NCBI GenBank assembly: GCA_016234535.1
Contig: JACRBH010000196.1
Location: 21,902 to 85,901 of the forward strand
Direction of reading: 5' to 3'
DNA: 64,000 bases
Source: Chloroflexota bacterium
GTDB lineage: Bacteria > Chloroflexota > Anaerolineae > Anaerolineales > Villigracilaceae
Numbering within the stretch: the first letter of the stretch is position 1; each line of letters opens with the position of its first letter. A program made the translations under genes and the position numbers. The notes under the pieces are model-generated. The model saw nothing but the letters and a program-made list of their open reading frames with translations, was not told where the DNA came from and did not search any database. Below, in pieces: positions 1 through 6,723 of this stretch.

Positions 1-554
1 GCGGGCGGCGTGCCTGGCATGGCTCCCTGTTGAACGATGGATCGCAATCCGTCTGACGCATCGATGGCGGTTTGTTTGGCTTTGTCTTCGTTGGATATTT
101 CGATGAGCATTTCGATGAGGCGGCCAAAGCGACCTTCGGGGACATCGTCGGTGAGGGAGTGGATGACCACACCCCACTTGCGAATGATAGCTTTGTAGAG
201 CTGCGAGTCATCCACGTCGCGGGCGAAGCGGGCGTAGTTCCAGATGAGGAGAGCTTTGGGACGATTGGCGGGAATCTCGTAATCGGCGACCATGCGCAGG
301 AAGTTGTCTCTGCCTGCGGTGGTTGTGCCTGATTTGGCGGCGTCTTGATATGGGGTGCGAAGGATGAAGTTGTGTTGTTTGCAGTATTCGGTGAGGGCTT
401 CGAGCTGACGCGTGATGGAGCGATCTTGTTTGAGGCCGCCACTGTCACGCAGGTAGGCGTCTACGATGGAGCCTGGGGGGATGGTGGTGGGGGGAATGAC
501 GTGGGTGGTCAACGGATTGCTTCGCGGAGGTTTATTTTTCGCAACCGTAACCAT
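1..554 (-). CDS. Serine recombinase (phage integrase), C-terminus beyond window
   Basis: Reading leftward from an ATG at 554-552, this frame encodes about 184 residues of a resolvase/invertase catalytic domain. Visible marks are YLRDSGG (the Y-x-R-x-S nucleophile region), DAAKSGTTTAGRDNFLRMV and LLIWNYARFARD, followed by a long helix, as in large serine recombinases. The start overlaps the 3' end of the upstream gene by 23 nt, which indicates translational coupling. As the last gene of the lysogeny operon at the outer end of the prophage, it is the best candidate for the integrase. The DNA-binding C-terminal half lies outside the window. Confidence 0.85.
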   Translation of the reverse strand, partial: MVTVAKNKPPRSNPLTTHVIPPTTIPPGSIVDAYLRDSGGLKQDRSITRQLEALTEYCKQHNFILRTPYQDAAKSGTTTAGRDNFLRMVADYEIPANRPKALLIWNYARFARDVDDSQLYKAIIRKWGVVIHSLTDDVPEGRFGRLIEMLIEISNEDKAKQTAIDASDGLRSIVQQGAMPGTPP

Positions 555-1227
555 CGCCGTCACCATCGTAGCCAAGGGGATCGGGCGGAAGAACTACAAA
601 GTTGCTTGGGAGTTGATCACATGCAATGCGCTGCCCTGGGAGAATGCAAAAGGATGGATAGGATGCGAGACAATTTGCAGGAAGTGTCTCTGTAATAAAT
701 GGTGTGTTTGTTGGAAAGAGTGTTGATGTTTCAGATGGCAGGGGTGTATCAGTTGGGAGTGAGGTTTGCGTGGGAAGTGATGTTGAAGTAGGCAGTTGAG
801 TAAATGTGGGTGATGGCGCAGGCGTTGATGTGGGCGATGGGTTTATGATTTCACTGACGAGAGCAGAACAAAAAACGATTTGCCAGCACATTGCAATGAG
901 GGCGACAGGAATGACGCAGCCGAAAGGAATTTTTATTTTCGGCTTTCTAATAGCTTTTGAAATTGGAGAGGAAGTAACAGGTTGATAGTCTGAAGGGGCA
1001 TCTGGCTGATCAATAACTTTAGCGGCTGGCAGTCTGCTTGTTTTTGTAGATAATAATTTTGAGAAGGAAAGACCTGTGCCAGGAATTCCAACTGTTGAAC
1101 GGACGCCACGTTTGCCAAGATTGAGAGAAAGGCCTTTGCCTCCGATTGATGTTGATAGACCTGACTTGCTCAAATTGATCTTGAAGCCCTTGCCTAGCTT
1201 GAGAGATTTTCGGAAACGGAATGGCAT
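532..1227 (-). CDS. DUF4236 / excalibur-domain protein
   Basis: 231 residues. The N-terminal ~55 residues are a DUF4236 domain (FRFRKSLKLG, NLSKSGLSTSIGGKG, GIPGTGLSFSK). A transmembrane segment lies near residues 105-128, then a Ser/Thr/Pro-rich linker. The C-terminus is an excalibur calcium-binding motif (YDGDGDGYGCEK) with an upstream Cys. DUF4236 proteins are common in phages and Gram-positive bacteria, but their function is unknown. The gene lies in the lysogeny operon, so it may be expressed from the prophage (for example as a surface or lysogenic-conversion protein); that is inference. Confidence 0.75.
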   Translation of the reverse strand: MPFRFRKSLKLGKGFKINLSKSGLSTSIGGKGLSLNLGKRGVRSTVGIPGTGLSFSKLLSTKTSRLPAAKVIDQPDAPSDYQPVTSSPISKAIRKPKIKIPFGCVIPVALIAMCWQIVFCSALVSEIINPSPTSTPAPSPTFTQLPTSTSLPTQTSLPTDTPLPSETSTLFPTNTPFITETLPANCLASYPSFCILPGQRIACDQLPSNFVVLPPDPLGYDGDGDGYGCEK

Positions 1228-1229
1228 GA

Positions 1230-1340
1230 CTATTTTCCCTTTTTATTTTTGCGTTCGTCAAGTTCTACAAAGAATGCCAGGACGAACAATGCTATGAGCA
1301 TGATGATTGCTCCGCCTGGGTCAGCTGATGGGTAGGGCAT
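1230..1340 (-). CDS. Small single-pass membrane protein (36 aa)
   Basis: The ATG at 1340 overlaps the stop of the upstream gene (TAATG) and the stop lies 2 nt before the next gene's start, so it fits exactly into the operon. The product starts MPYPSADPGG, has a hydrophobic stretch (IIMLIALFVLAFFVEL) and a basic tail. Function unknown. The call rests on the tight coupling and the membrane segment. Confidence 0.55.
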   Translation of the reverse strand: MPYPSADPGGAIIMLIALFVLAFFVELDERKNKKGK

Positions 1341-1660
1341 TATGCTTTTATCCAATGGGCTGTTCTTTTCCATTTACGGGGGCGGATGAGGAAAAGCGTG
1401 AGCGTTGAAAACATAAAAGCGGTGGAGAAAACCGCATATATTTTTATTGGATGAGATGGAAAATATTTTGAGGTTACGAGGTAGGCTGAAATAAAGGCAA
1501 GTGGGGGAAAGAGCCAGAAATCCAGACGATAAAGGAATTTCATTAATCTGGCAGCCACATATATTACTTCGCCTTGAATGCGGAGCCATTTACGTTGCCA
1601 TGGAGTTAAATGAGGCCATAGATCAGATATTGTTTTTAACTGGTTTTGTTGCTTCGTCAT
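1340..1660 (-). CDS. Hypothetical membrane protein of the lysogeny operon
   Basis: 106 residues with two hydrophobic segments (around residues 45-66 and 73-92) and basic ends (KWLRIQ, RPRKWKR). The start lies inside the 3' end of the repressor gene (38 nt overlap), so the two are translationally linked. Family not recognised. Membrane proteins next to phage repressors are sometimes superinfection-exclusion factors, but nothing in the sequence proves that here. Confidence 0.65.
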   Translation of the reverse strand: MTKQQNQLKTISDLWPHLTPWQRKWLRIQGEVIYVAARLMKFLYRLDFWLFPPLAFISAYLVTSKYFPSHPIKIYAVFSTAFMFSTLTLFLIRPRKWKRTAHWIKA

Positions 1661-1991
1661 AATTTTCTTCTGCTACAAATTTCTCCCCTTGTTTCAGTAT
1701 AGCTTGTCGCATTTTATCTGGGAGATGTTGCCATATTTTATTAAGACGTTCCAGGTCTGGATCAGGGCGTGGCATTCCTAACATATCGTAAATCTCTGGA
1801 CCTAAATAAGCCGCCAATTTTCCAGCATTTTCTCTATCGGGTAAATGGTCTCCATTTAACCACATAGTAATTGCTGCACGACTAACGCCAATTAGTTTTG
1901 CAAATTCCGCCTGAGATTTTCTATGGCCGATTTCGATTTGCCATTCCAGAAATTTTCTTTCCAGAAATATGCTGAATTGATGACGAGACAT
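1623..1991 (-). CDS. Phage repressor, Cro/CI-type HTH protein
   Basis: About 122 residues from the ATG at 1991. A helix-turn-helix occupies roughly residues 25-60 (SQAEFAKLIGVSRAAITMWL, then NGDHLPD), typical of the XRE/Cro-CI family. There is no peptidase-type self-cleavage domain, only a short C-terminus. An ATG five codons earlier (2006) lies before the predicted transcription start, so 1991 is preferred; that start would make the mRNA leaderless. Probably keeps the prophage silent by binding the two palindromes at 2021 and 2061. Confidence 0.85.
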   Translation of the reverse strand: MSRHQFSIFLERKFLEWQIEIGHRKSQAEFAKLIGVSRAAITMWLNGDHLPDRENAGKLAAYLGPEIYDMLGMPRPDPDLERLNKIWQHLPDKMRQAILKQGEKFVAEENYDEATKPVKNNI

Positions 1992-1996
1992 AACTG

Positions 1997-2025
1997 ATAT
2001 TAGCATGTCGGTTTATTTTGGTCAA
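1997..2025 (-). promoter_or_regulatory. Leftward repressor promoter (PRM-like)
   Basis: On the minus strand TTGACC (2025-2020) and TAATAT (2002-1997) are separated by 17 nt. The predicted start near 1990-1991 coincides with the repressor ATG, giving a leaderless transcript, as for lambda PRM. The -35 overlaps the first operator, so the repressor should control its own transcription. Confidence 0.6.
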
Positions 2026-2074
2026 CCACTTGACAAATTATGGTTAATAGGTGTAAACTGGTCAAGTAGTTGAC
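2021..2074. promoter_or_regulatory. Twin repressor operators GTCAA-N4-TTGAC
   Basis: Two palindromes of identical architecture, GTCAAccacTTGAC (2021-2034) and GTCAAgtagTTGAC (2061-2074), lie 40 bp apart (about four helical turns) between the divergent repressor and Cro-like genes. The first overlaps the -35 boxes of both promoters. The second sits just downstream of the rightward -10. Confidence 0.75.
2030..2059 (+). promoter_or_regulatory. Rightward early promoter (PR-like)
   Basis: TTGACA at 2030-2035 and TAAACT at 2054-2059 with an 18-nt spacer, leading into the Cro-like gene. It is embedded in the operator pair, which fits control by repressor. Confidence 0.6.
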
Positions 2075-2102
2075 TGAAATTCACCTAGTAACGGAGTGCG
2101 AG

Positions 2103-2420
2103 ATGAGCAAGGAAATAAAAGAGCTTGTAGAACAGGAATTTGAAGTGCAGGGTAACCCCAGTTTGCGAAAGTTCGCTGATTGGATGATGGAGAAAATGTC
2201 CAAGGAAGGGGAAACATTGAGCCATGCTTCAGTGATCAATTGGTTGGATGGCAAGCCTCCGAAGACAGAATTTTTGGAAGATATGCTGGCGGTGTATCCC
2301 ACCAGCGATCGGCGCTTTATTTTGGCTTTGCGATTGCTGGCAGTTAAGAGCCCGCATGTGTGGGGATTCAACGACGGTATTGTTTGGAAATTGCACGAGA
2401 GTTTGCAGAAATCAAAATAA
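2103..2420 (+). CDS. Cro-like early regulator
   Basis: 105 residues from the ATG at 2103, preceded by GGAG; an upstream TTG has no ribosome-binding site and lies inside an operator. A helical segment (PSLRKFADWMMEKMSKE) followed by SHASVINWLDG resembles an HTH with a recognition helix. It is the first gene of the rightward operon, divergent from the repressor, which is the Cro position. Family assignment is tentative. Confidence 0.6.
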   Translation: MSKEIKELVEQEFEVQGNPSLRKFADWMMEKMSKEGETLSHASVINWLDGKPPKTEFLEDMLAVYPTSDRRFILALRLLAVKSPHVWGFNDGIVWKLHESLQKSK

Positions 2421-2425
2421 GGATC

Positions 2426-2483
2426 GAGCGCACAGGGACGGTCTGTGCGCTCGGAAGACGGACGGCTTTCGCGGGCCGTTTTT
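2426..2483 (+). terminator. Double hairpin terminator after the cro-like gene
   Basis: A perfect 10-bp stem (GAGCGCACAG / CTGTGCGCTC, 2426-2452) is followed by a shorter stem (ACGGC / GCCGT, 2462-2479) running into a T tract. It would stop early transcripts unless antiterminated. Confidence 0.7.
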
Positions 2484-2529
2484 CTATCTGTGAGTGTAGC
2501 ACTGGTTATTTAGTTTGAGGGATTATTCC

Positions 2530-2573
2530 CCCCCCATCGGCCTATCGGCCACTTCCCCCAAGTGGGGGAAGAA
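2530..2573. repeat. Intergenic palindrome, C/G-tract family, copy 1
   Basis: CTTCCCCCA / TGGGGGAAG arms at 2552-2571 preceded by a CGGCC repeat. It lies directly upstream of the ribosome-binding site of the next gene and belongs to the family seen ten more times among the structural genes. Confidence 0.6.
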
Positions 2574-2602
2574 GAACCAAGAATGAAATAAAGGAGATAA
2601 CT

Positions 2603-3025
2603 ATGACTGGTCATTTTGGAAATCGTTGTAATTGCTATAACGGACACAATTCGAATTCAGGTCGTTGTCATGGCGACATTGAACACAATCACGCTTATTG
2701 CGCTGACTGTGTCCATGAGTGCGGGAAGATCGATCTTCAAGCGCCCAATTATGTTTTGTCAATTTTGAAAAGCACGTTTGATGGAACGACGGCGGAAGTG
2801 ATCGCCATCTATTACTTCGAGACGGGATACCACACAACAGATTTTGGCCGCCAGACGCGAGAGTGGGTGGAAGAGCAGAATAAAGCCATGGGAATTGATC
2901 CTGCAACTTGCGCGGCATATTCATTATGCTCGATGTTCGACACATGGAGCAACTATGAAGGCATGGTGAAATCCCTGCAGGCTGCGCTTCATCAGAAGGT
3001 GGAGAGCAATGTGTCCACAAATTGA
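2603..3025 (+). CDS. Hypothetical early protein with Cys/His-rich N-terminus
   Basis: 140 residues with a good ribosome-binding site (AAAGGAG). The first ~40 residues hold many Cys and His (CNCYNGH, CHGD, CADCVHECG) and could bind metal. The rest is predicted soluble and helical. It overlaps the recombinase gene start by 17 nt. Family not recognised. Confidence 0.65.
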   Translation: MTGHFGNRCNCYNGHNSNSGRCHGDIEHNHAYCADCVHECGKIDLQAPNYVLSILKSTFDGTTAEVIAIYYFETGYHTTDFGRQTREWVEEQNKAMGIDPATCAAYSLCSMFDTWSNYEGMVKSLQAALHQKVESNVSTN

Positions 3026-3944
3026 TATTTTCAACTTGCAAGTTGCTTCGGATTGGCATATTGATTTTGGTCTTTGGCTGAGGCAGACGCCTACACAGAA
3101 GCGCAGAGAGCGCAGTCAGCTTTCGGTGAGCGCTTACACATCAGACATTGAGCAAATGAGCCGCTGGTTTGCAGGTCGGTATGAGATCGAGTTTGCGCCC
3201 GATCATTTGAACAGCGCGAATTTGCAGGAATATTTTGGCGGGATGGAGTGCGCGCCTGCAACGTATAACCGCAGGCTGGCATCTGCACGAATGCTGATCA
3301 AGTGGCTGCGGTCGGTGAATGTTTTGGATTATGACCCGAGTGAGTGGATCCCGCTGCAGGATGCCACGCGGGAAAGTCCACGGGATGTCAACGAGGATGA
3401 TCGTGTGATGTTGGAATTGGCGGCTGAAGAGGGAGAAGGATCGTTGATCGGTTTACGCGATAGTTTGATCTTCTTTTTGATGTCCAATGCGGGGATGCGA
3501 ATCAGCGAGGTAGTGAAGCTGCTATTGAGCGACTTGCATTTGGATGATGGATATATCCATGTGTTGGGGAAGGGCATGAAACATCGCAAGATCAAGATCG
3601 GCGGTCGGTTAGTGGTGAAGATCAATGCCTGGTTGAGTCGGATGCCTAAAAGCATCGAAGGCACATTGATCACTGATGAATATGGATTGTCCATTGGGCG
3701 GGGGCAGGCATGGCGGCGTTTTTGTTTGATCGCTGAAACAGCGGGCGTGAAGGTCACTCCGCACGAAATGAGGCACACGTTTGTGCTGCGCTATATGGAT
3801 GCGGTGATGGGTGGAGATCCCAGCAAGCTGCCAGCGGCAATTGATGCAGTGTGTCAACAAATGGGTGATCGGCCTGAGGTCATATTGGCATATTACACGC
3901 GGGCACGTGAGAGCGATATGCGCGCTGCGGCGGAGGTGATGTGA
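3009..3944 (+). CDS. Tyrosine recombinase (XerC/D-like)
   Basis: 311 residues with a SAM-like N-terminal core-binding domain (about 15-105) and a catalytic domain. Catalytic residues seen: R164 (NAGMRISEV), K188/K191 (GKGMKHRKIKI), H252-x-x-R255 (HEMRHTF) and a C-terminal Tyr (Y295 or Y296, AYYTR). The usual LGH histidine is replaced: QQMGDRPEV has Asp at 287. It lies in the early operon, not at the prophage end, so a role in multimer resolution is as likely as integration. It overlaps the genes on both sides. Confidence 0.88.
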   Translation: MCPQIDIFNLQVASDWHIDFGLWLRQTPTQKRRERSQLSVSAYTSDIEQMSRWFAGRYEIEFAPDHLNSANLQEYFGGMECAPATYNRRLASARMLIKWLRSVNVLDYDPSEWIPLQDATRESPRDVNEDDRVMLELAAEEGEGSLIGLRDSLIFFLMSNAGMRISEVVKLLLSDLHLDDGYIHVLGKGMKHRKIKIGGRLVVKINAWLSRMPKSIEGTLITDEYGLSIGRGQAWRRFCLIAETAGVKVTPHEMRHTFVLRYMDAVMGGDPSKLPAAIDAVCQQMGDRPEVILAYYTRARESDMRAAAEVM

Positions 3945-4861
3945 TGAAAGAGAAATTTATTGATCACAAGTTCAACAATGAAAGCATGAAGTTAATTGGC
4001 ACAGTGAGCACTATTCTTCGTGAATATTCGGCACAAGGCTATCGCTTGAGTTTGCGCCAGTTGTATTACCAGTTGGTAGCACGTGCAGTTGTGGAGAATT
4101 CGGTCAAGTCCTATAAACGGATCGGAAATCTGATCAGCGATGCGCGACTGGCTGGCCTGGTGGATTGGGGAATGATCGAGGATCGAGGAAGAGAGACCAA
4201 TTTCCTGAACCATTGGGATACCCCTGCTGAGATCGTACGTGATGCTTCGAGATGGTTCAGAATTTACAAGTGGGAAGGTCAACGCAATTATTGTGAAGTA
4301 ATGGTTGAGAAGGATGCGCTCTCAGGCATTTTGCTTCCTGTATGCCAGGAACTGGATATTCGCTTTACAGCAAATAAAGGCTACAGCTCATCATCGGCAA
4401 TGTATGAGACGGGCAAACGGCTACATCGGATTGCGAGTCTGGAGGATATTGAAGAGATCCACATTTTCTATTTTGGAGATCACGATCCAAGCGGCATTGA
4501 TATGACACGCGATATTTCTGATCGCCTATCACTGTTCACTTATGGATTGGTTGATCGTGTGAATGTTCATAGGTTGGCATTAAATTGGAATCAGGTTGAG
4601 GAATGGAAACCACCTGAAAACCCAGCGAAGGAAACAGACAGTCGTTATCAAGCCTATGCAGATGAGTTTGGCGAATCATCCTGGGAATTGGACGCAGTCG
4701 AGCCGCGCACGCTGGCGGACCTGGTCCGCGATAGTGTGGGCGAATTGATAGATCAAGATCAATGGGATGAGATTGTTGAACGTGAGCGTTTGATGCGCGC
4801 TGACCTGGTCAAGTTTGCTGATGAATATGGCAAGCCAAAGAAACGAGGGAAGAAGAAATGA
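3944..4861 (+). CDS. Spo11/topoisomerase VI-A-like protein (Mini-A type)
   Basis: 305 residues; the ATG at 3944 overlaps the preceding stop (TGATG). The N-terminal winged-helix region has LSLRQLYYQLV, matching the R-x-x-YY catalytic tyrosine signature of TopoVI-A/Spo11 (Tyr41/42). A Toprim domain follows with the acidic Glu in EVMVEKDA (~122) and the DxD motif in FYFGDHDPSGID (~179-181). The stand-alone A-subunit homologues of mobile elements (Mini-A) have this composition. It has no ATPase B subunit. The basic C-terminus (KPKKRGKKK) may bind DNA. Probable role: DNA nicking, topology or recombination during phage replication (inference). Confidence 0.7.
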   Translation: MKEKFIDHKFNNESMKLIGTVSTILREYSAQGYRLSLRQLYYQLVARAVVENSVKSYKRIGNLISDARLAGLVDWGMIEDRGRETNFLNHWDTPAEIVRDASRWFRIYKWEGQRNYCEVMVEKDALSGILLPVCQELDIRFTANKGYSSSSAMYETGKRLHRIASLEDIEEIHIFYFGDHDPSGIDMTRDISDRLSLFTYGLVDRVNVHRLALNWNQVEEWKPPENPAKETDSRYQAYADEFGESSWELDAVEPRTLADLVRDSVGELIDQDQWDEIVERERLMRADLVKFADEYGKPKKRGKKK

Positions 4862-4986
4862 ACCTTCAAGATCGTTTTGCTGAGTGGTTATTGGCGGCAT
4901 TTGACCGCTTTATGGATGCAGTCACATTTGGCGCGTGGACGCGGGTCCGCGGGGATGTGGTGCGTAATGTCAAAGTCAAGGAGTAA
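4858..4986 (+). CDS. Small hypothetical protein (42 aa)
   Basis: The start ATG overlaps the previous stop (ATGA) and the gene ends 4 nt before the next ATG. The product is amphipathic (starts MNLQDRFAEWLLAAFDRFMD, ends VKVKE). Spacing within the operon is the main support. Function unknown. Confidence 0.5.
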   Translation: MNLQDRFAEWLLAAFDRFMDAVTFGAWTRVRGDVVRNVKVKE

Positions 4987-4990
4987 TGAG

Positions 4991-5710
4991 ATGAGCATAG
5001 GATCAATCCCAGAAAGCATTGAATTAATTATCAATGCGGAAGTTGAACGAATTAATAAAGAGCAATCCGAGAAGGAAGAAAGAGAGAAAGTTGATTATCA
5101 ACAGCGGCTCGAGCGCGGCCGCGCTTACATCAAGGCTTATGTTGATCGGGAATTGGAATTCGTTCCAGAATATTTGAGAGAGTTTTATCACCATTTGAAT
5201 CAAAGCAATCGAGATGCCGATGAGCTTGCTCATTTATATGGAAGAGAAAATGAAAGCCAAGATGTCAACCTCGATCTAGTTTTCTATATCCCTGGCTTGG
5301 CTCCGATTGTGTATGACGTATACAACGAATCATTGGGATGCTTCACCGCGCACAGGAACAACGAGACCGATTGCGCAGTTTGGGGAGATTGGAGAAATGC
5401 ATATAGACTGCGTGATTGTGTTGAAACTGTGCTCGTGATTGCGAAAGAGGAATTCGATAAATACCAAACGATTCAGTCTGAATATGATCTGCGAGTAGAA
5501 AAAAGGCGAGAACGAGAATTGGAGGAACAGCGTCGCGATTATGAACGCTCTGTGATGGATGATGCTATAGAAGAAGTTGAAGAAATGGAAAATGAAGTTT
5601 TGTTCGAAGCTATCAAAGATGATCAAGTTGCAATATTTATGCTGAAGGCATTTGTTGGCATCCAGCAAGAACGAAAACATTTTGAGCAGCGCATCGATGG
5701 GGCTGAATAG
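4991..5710 (+). CDS. Hypothetical coiled-coil early protein
   Basis: 239 residues from the ATG at 4991. Highly charged; the N-terminal ~45 and C-terminal ~90 residues (REQ/EEL-rich) look coiled-coil, and the middle is a compact segment with aromatic residues (VFYIPGLAPIVYDVYNESLG). No family recognised. It is co-transcribed with the Mini-A and small-protein genes. Confidence 0.65.
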   Translation: MSIGSIPESIELIINAEVERINKEQSEKEEREKVDYQQRLERGRAYIKAYVDRELEFVPEYLREFYHHLNQSNRDADELAHLYGRENESQDVNLDLVFYIPGLAPIVYDVYNESLGCFTAHRNNETDCAVWGDWRNAYRLRDCVETVLVIAKEEFDKYQTIQSEYDLRVEKRRERELEEQRRDYERSVMDDAIEEVEEMENEVLFEAIKDDQVAIFMLKAFVGIQQERKHFEQRIDGAE

Positions 5711-5720
5711 GCAGATATGA

Positions 5721-6038
5721 ATGGCGCGCAAAGTTCGAGAGTTTTCAGTGACATTGAAGGTGGAGTATGTACCCATCCCTGCGGATCGGGTCGGGGCTTG
5801 GCGCGCCAGTCTACTACTGCTATTGGATTTATTGCGCGAAGAAAGAGAAATTTATAAGGCGGAGGTTGCTAATGAGCATAAGAGATCTGATTGTGATCGT
5901 AATGGCGACAGAGTTCGGACTGCATTATTTCCCGTGGCGGATGGCGCTAGGCAGAGAACTTCCGCGCCTGGCCGCTTATACGCTTGGTTTATTGGGCATG
6001 ATGGTTCCGCTCAGCATGTGGCTTATGGATCACGATGA
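5721..6038 (+). CDS. Small hypothetical protein, overlaps next gene
   Basis: The first ~50 residues (MARKVREFSVTLKVEY, then a leucine-rich segment, then LREEREIYKAEVAN) look like a real small phage protein. The remaining ~55 lie under the start of the next gene in another frame and have poor protein character. Either the 167-nt overlap is real, or the reading frame was extended by a lost stop. Function unknown. Confidence 0.45.
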   Translation: MARKVREFSVTLKVEYVPIPADRVGAWRASLLLLLDLLREEREIYKAEVANEHKRSDCDRNGDRVRTALFPVADGARQRTSAPGRLYAWFIGHDGSAQHVAYGSR

Positions 6039-6213
6039 GATTGAGATCTTGCAAACGTTATGGACAGTGATATTCACAGCGGGGCTGACAGTGTTTGCGC
6101 TATATGGTCTTGATCGTTATCTCGAACTGGCACGGCGTGACGTTGAGGCAGGTCAACGTGAGGAGCTATTAGCCAAGCAACTAAAGGATCAGGGCAATGA
6201 GCAGGGCAGATAA
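5872..6213 (+). CDS. Hypothetical membrane protein
   Basis: 113 residues from the ATG at 5872, which has a GGAGG ribosome-binding site; longer in-frame versions lack one. Two transmembrane helices are visible (AAYTLGLLGMMVPLSMWLM and LWTVIFTAGLTVFALYGL), followed by a charged C-terminal tail. Not related to a family I recognise. Confidence 0.6.
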   Translation: MSIRDLIVIVMATEFGLHYFPWRMALGRELPRLAAYTLGLLGMMVPLSMWLMDHDEIEILQTLWTVIFTAGLTVFALYGLDRYLELARRDVEAGQREELLAKQLKDQGNEQGR

Positions 6214-6436
6214 GCGCGATACTGAGCTCCGCGCCATGATAGAGACGATTGGTTGTGAGCTGGCTATTATCCGCAGGGCTATGCCAATCACACGATTGCG
6301 GATCGAACAGGCAAGGGATCGCACAGGTTTGACTAGCTTGCTGTGTCCCGCATTGGATGAGATCGATGATGTAAGCAGGTCCGCTAGTGTGATAGGTGAC
6401 CAGGTCACAGCGGCATTGGCAAAGTTGAAGGAGTGA
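6197..6436 (+). CDS. Small hypothetical protein (79 aa)
   Basis: Starts within the end of the membrane protein gene (17 nt overlap). Helical, arginine-rich product (MSRADKRDTELRAMIETIG; ends ALAKLKE). Function unknown. Confidence 0.55.
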   Translation: MSRADKRDTELRAMIETIGCELAIIRRAMPITRLRIEQARDRTGLTSLLCPALDEIDDVSRSASVIGDQVTAALAKLKE

Positions 6437-6439
6437 TTG

Positions 6440-6556
6440 ATGCGCGCGGTTAGTTTTTTAGGCAGTAGTAGAAAGAATCGTGAACTTCGCTTTTTGCCCT
6501 GTGATGAGACGTTGTGTAGAAAACGATTTGTGACGGTCAAAAAGGATGCGACATAA
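6440..6556 (+). CDS. Small hypothetical protein (38 aa)
   Basis: The ATG at 6440 follows GAAGGAG with good spacing, 3 nt after the previous stop. Basic product (MRAVSFLGSSRKNRE ... KKDAT). Its end lies in the left arm of the inverted repeat at 6547. A further 29-codon frame (6566-6655) begins in the right arm and is too short to judge. Confidence 0.4.
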   Translation: MRAVSFLGSSRKNRELRFLPCDETLCRKRFVTVKKDAT

Positions 6557-6573
6557 CATGGGGTTATGTCGCA
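6547..6573. repeat. Perfect 11-bp inverted repeat before the primase gene
   Basis: TGCGACATAAC (6547-6557) and GTTATGTCGCA (6563-6573) with a 5-nt loop. No T tract follows, so it is not a standard terminator. Candidate operator or initiator-binding site. Confidence 0.55.
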
Positions 6574-6723
6574 CGGACGTGATAAAGACGAGGTGGGGGT
6601 GGCTTTCAAACCAAATCAATTAGGGGTGGCTTGGCAAGCCGCGCGAAAATTCTGAGCAGGCCGGGATAAATGGCCTGGCATTGCATAGACGGATTTGAAA
6701 ATCTTGAGGTTCTGGACGGGAAC

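Noticed and set aside
72..332. A rightward reading frame at the left edge
   Set aside because: It is the antisense of the serine recombinase, which has clear catalytic motifs on the minus strand.
3609..3860. Antisense frames inside the recombinase and other genes
   Set aside because: Overlapping frames lack ribosome-binding sites and known motifs, and run opposite to well supported genes.
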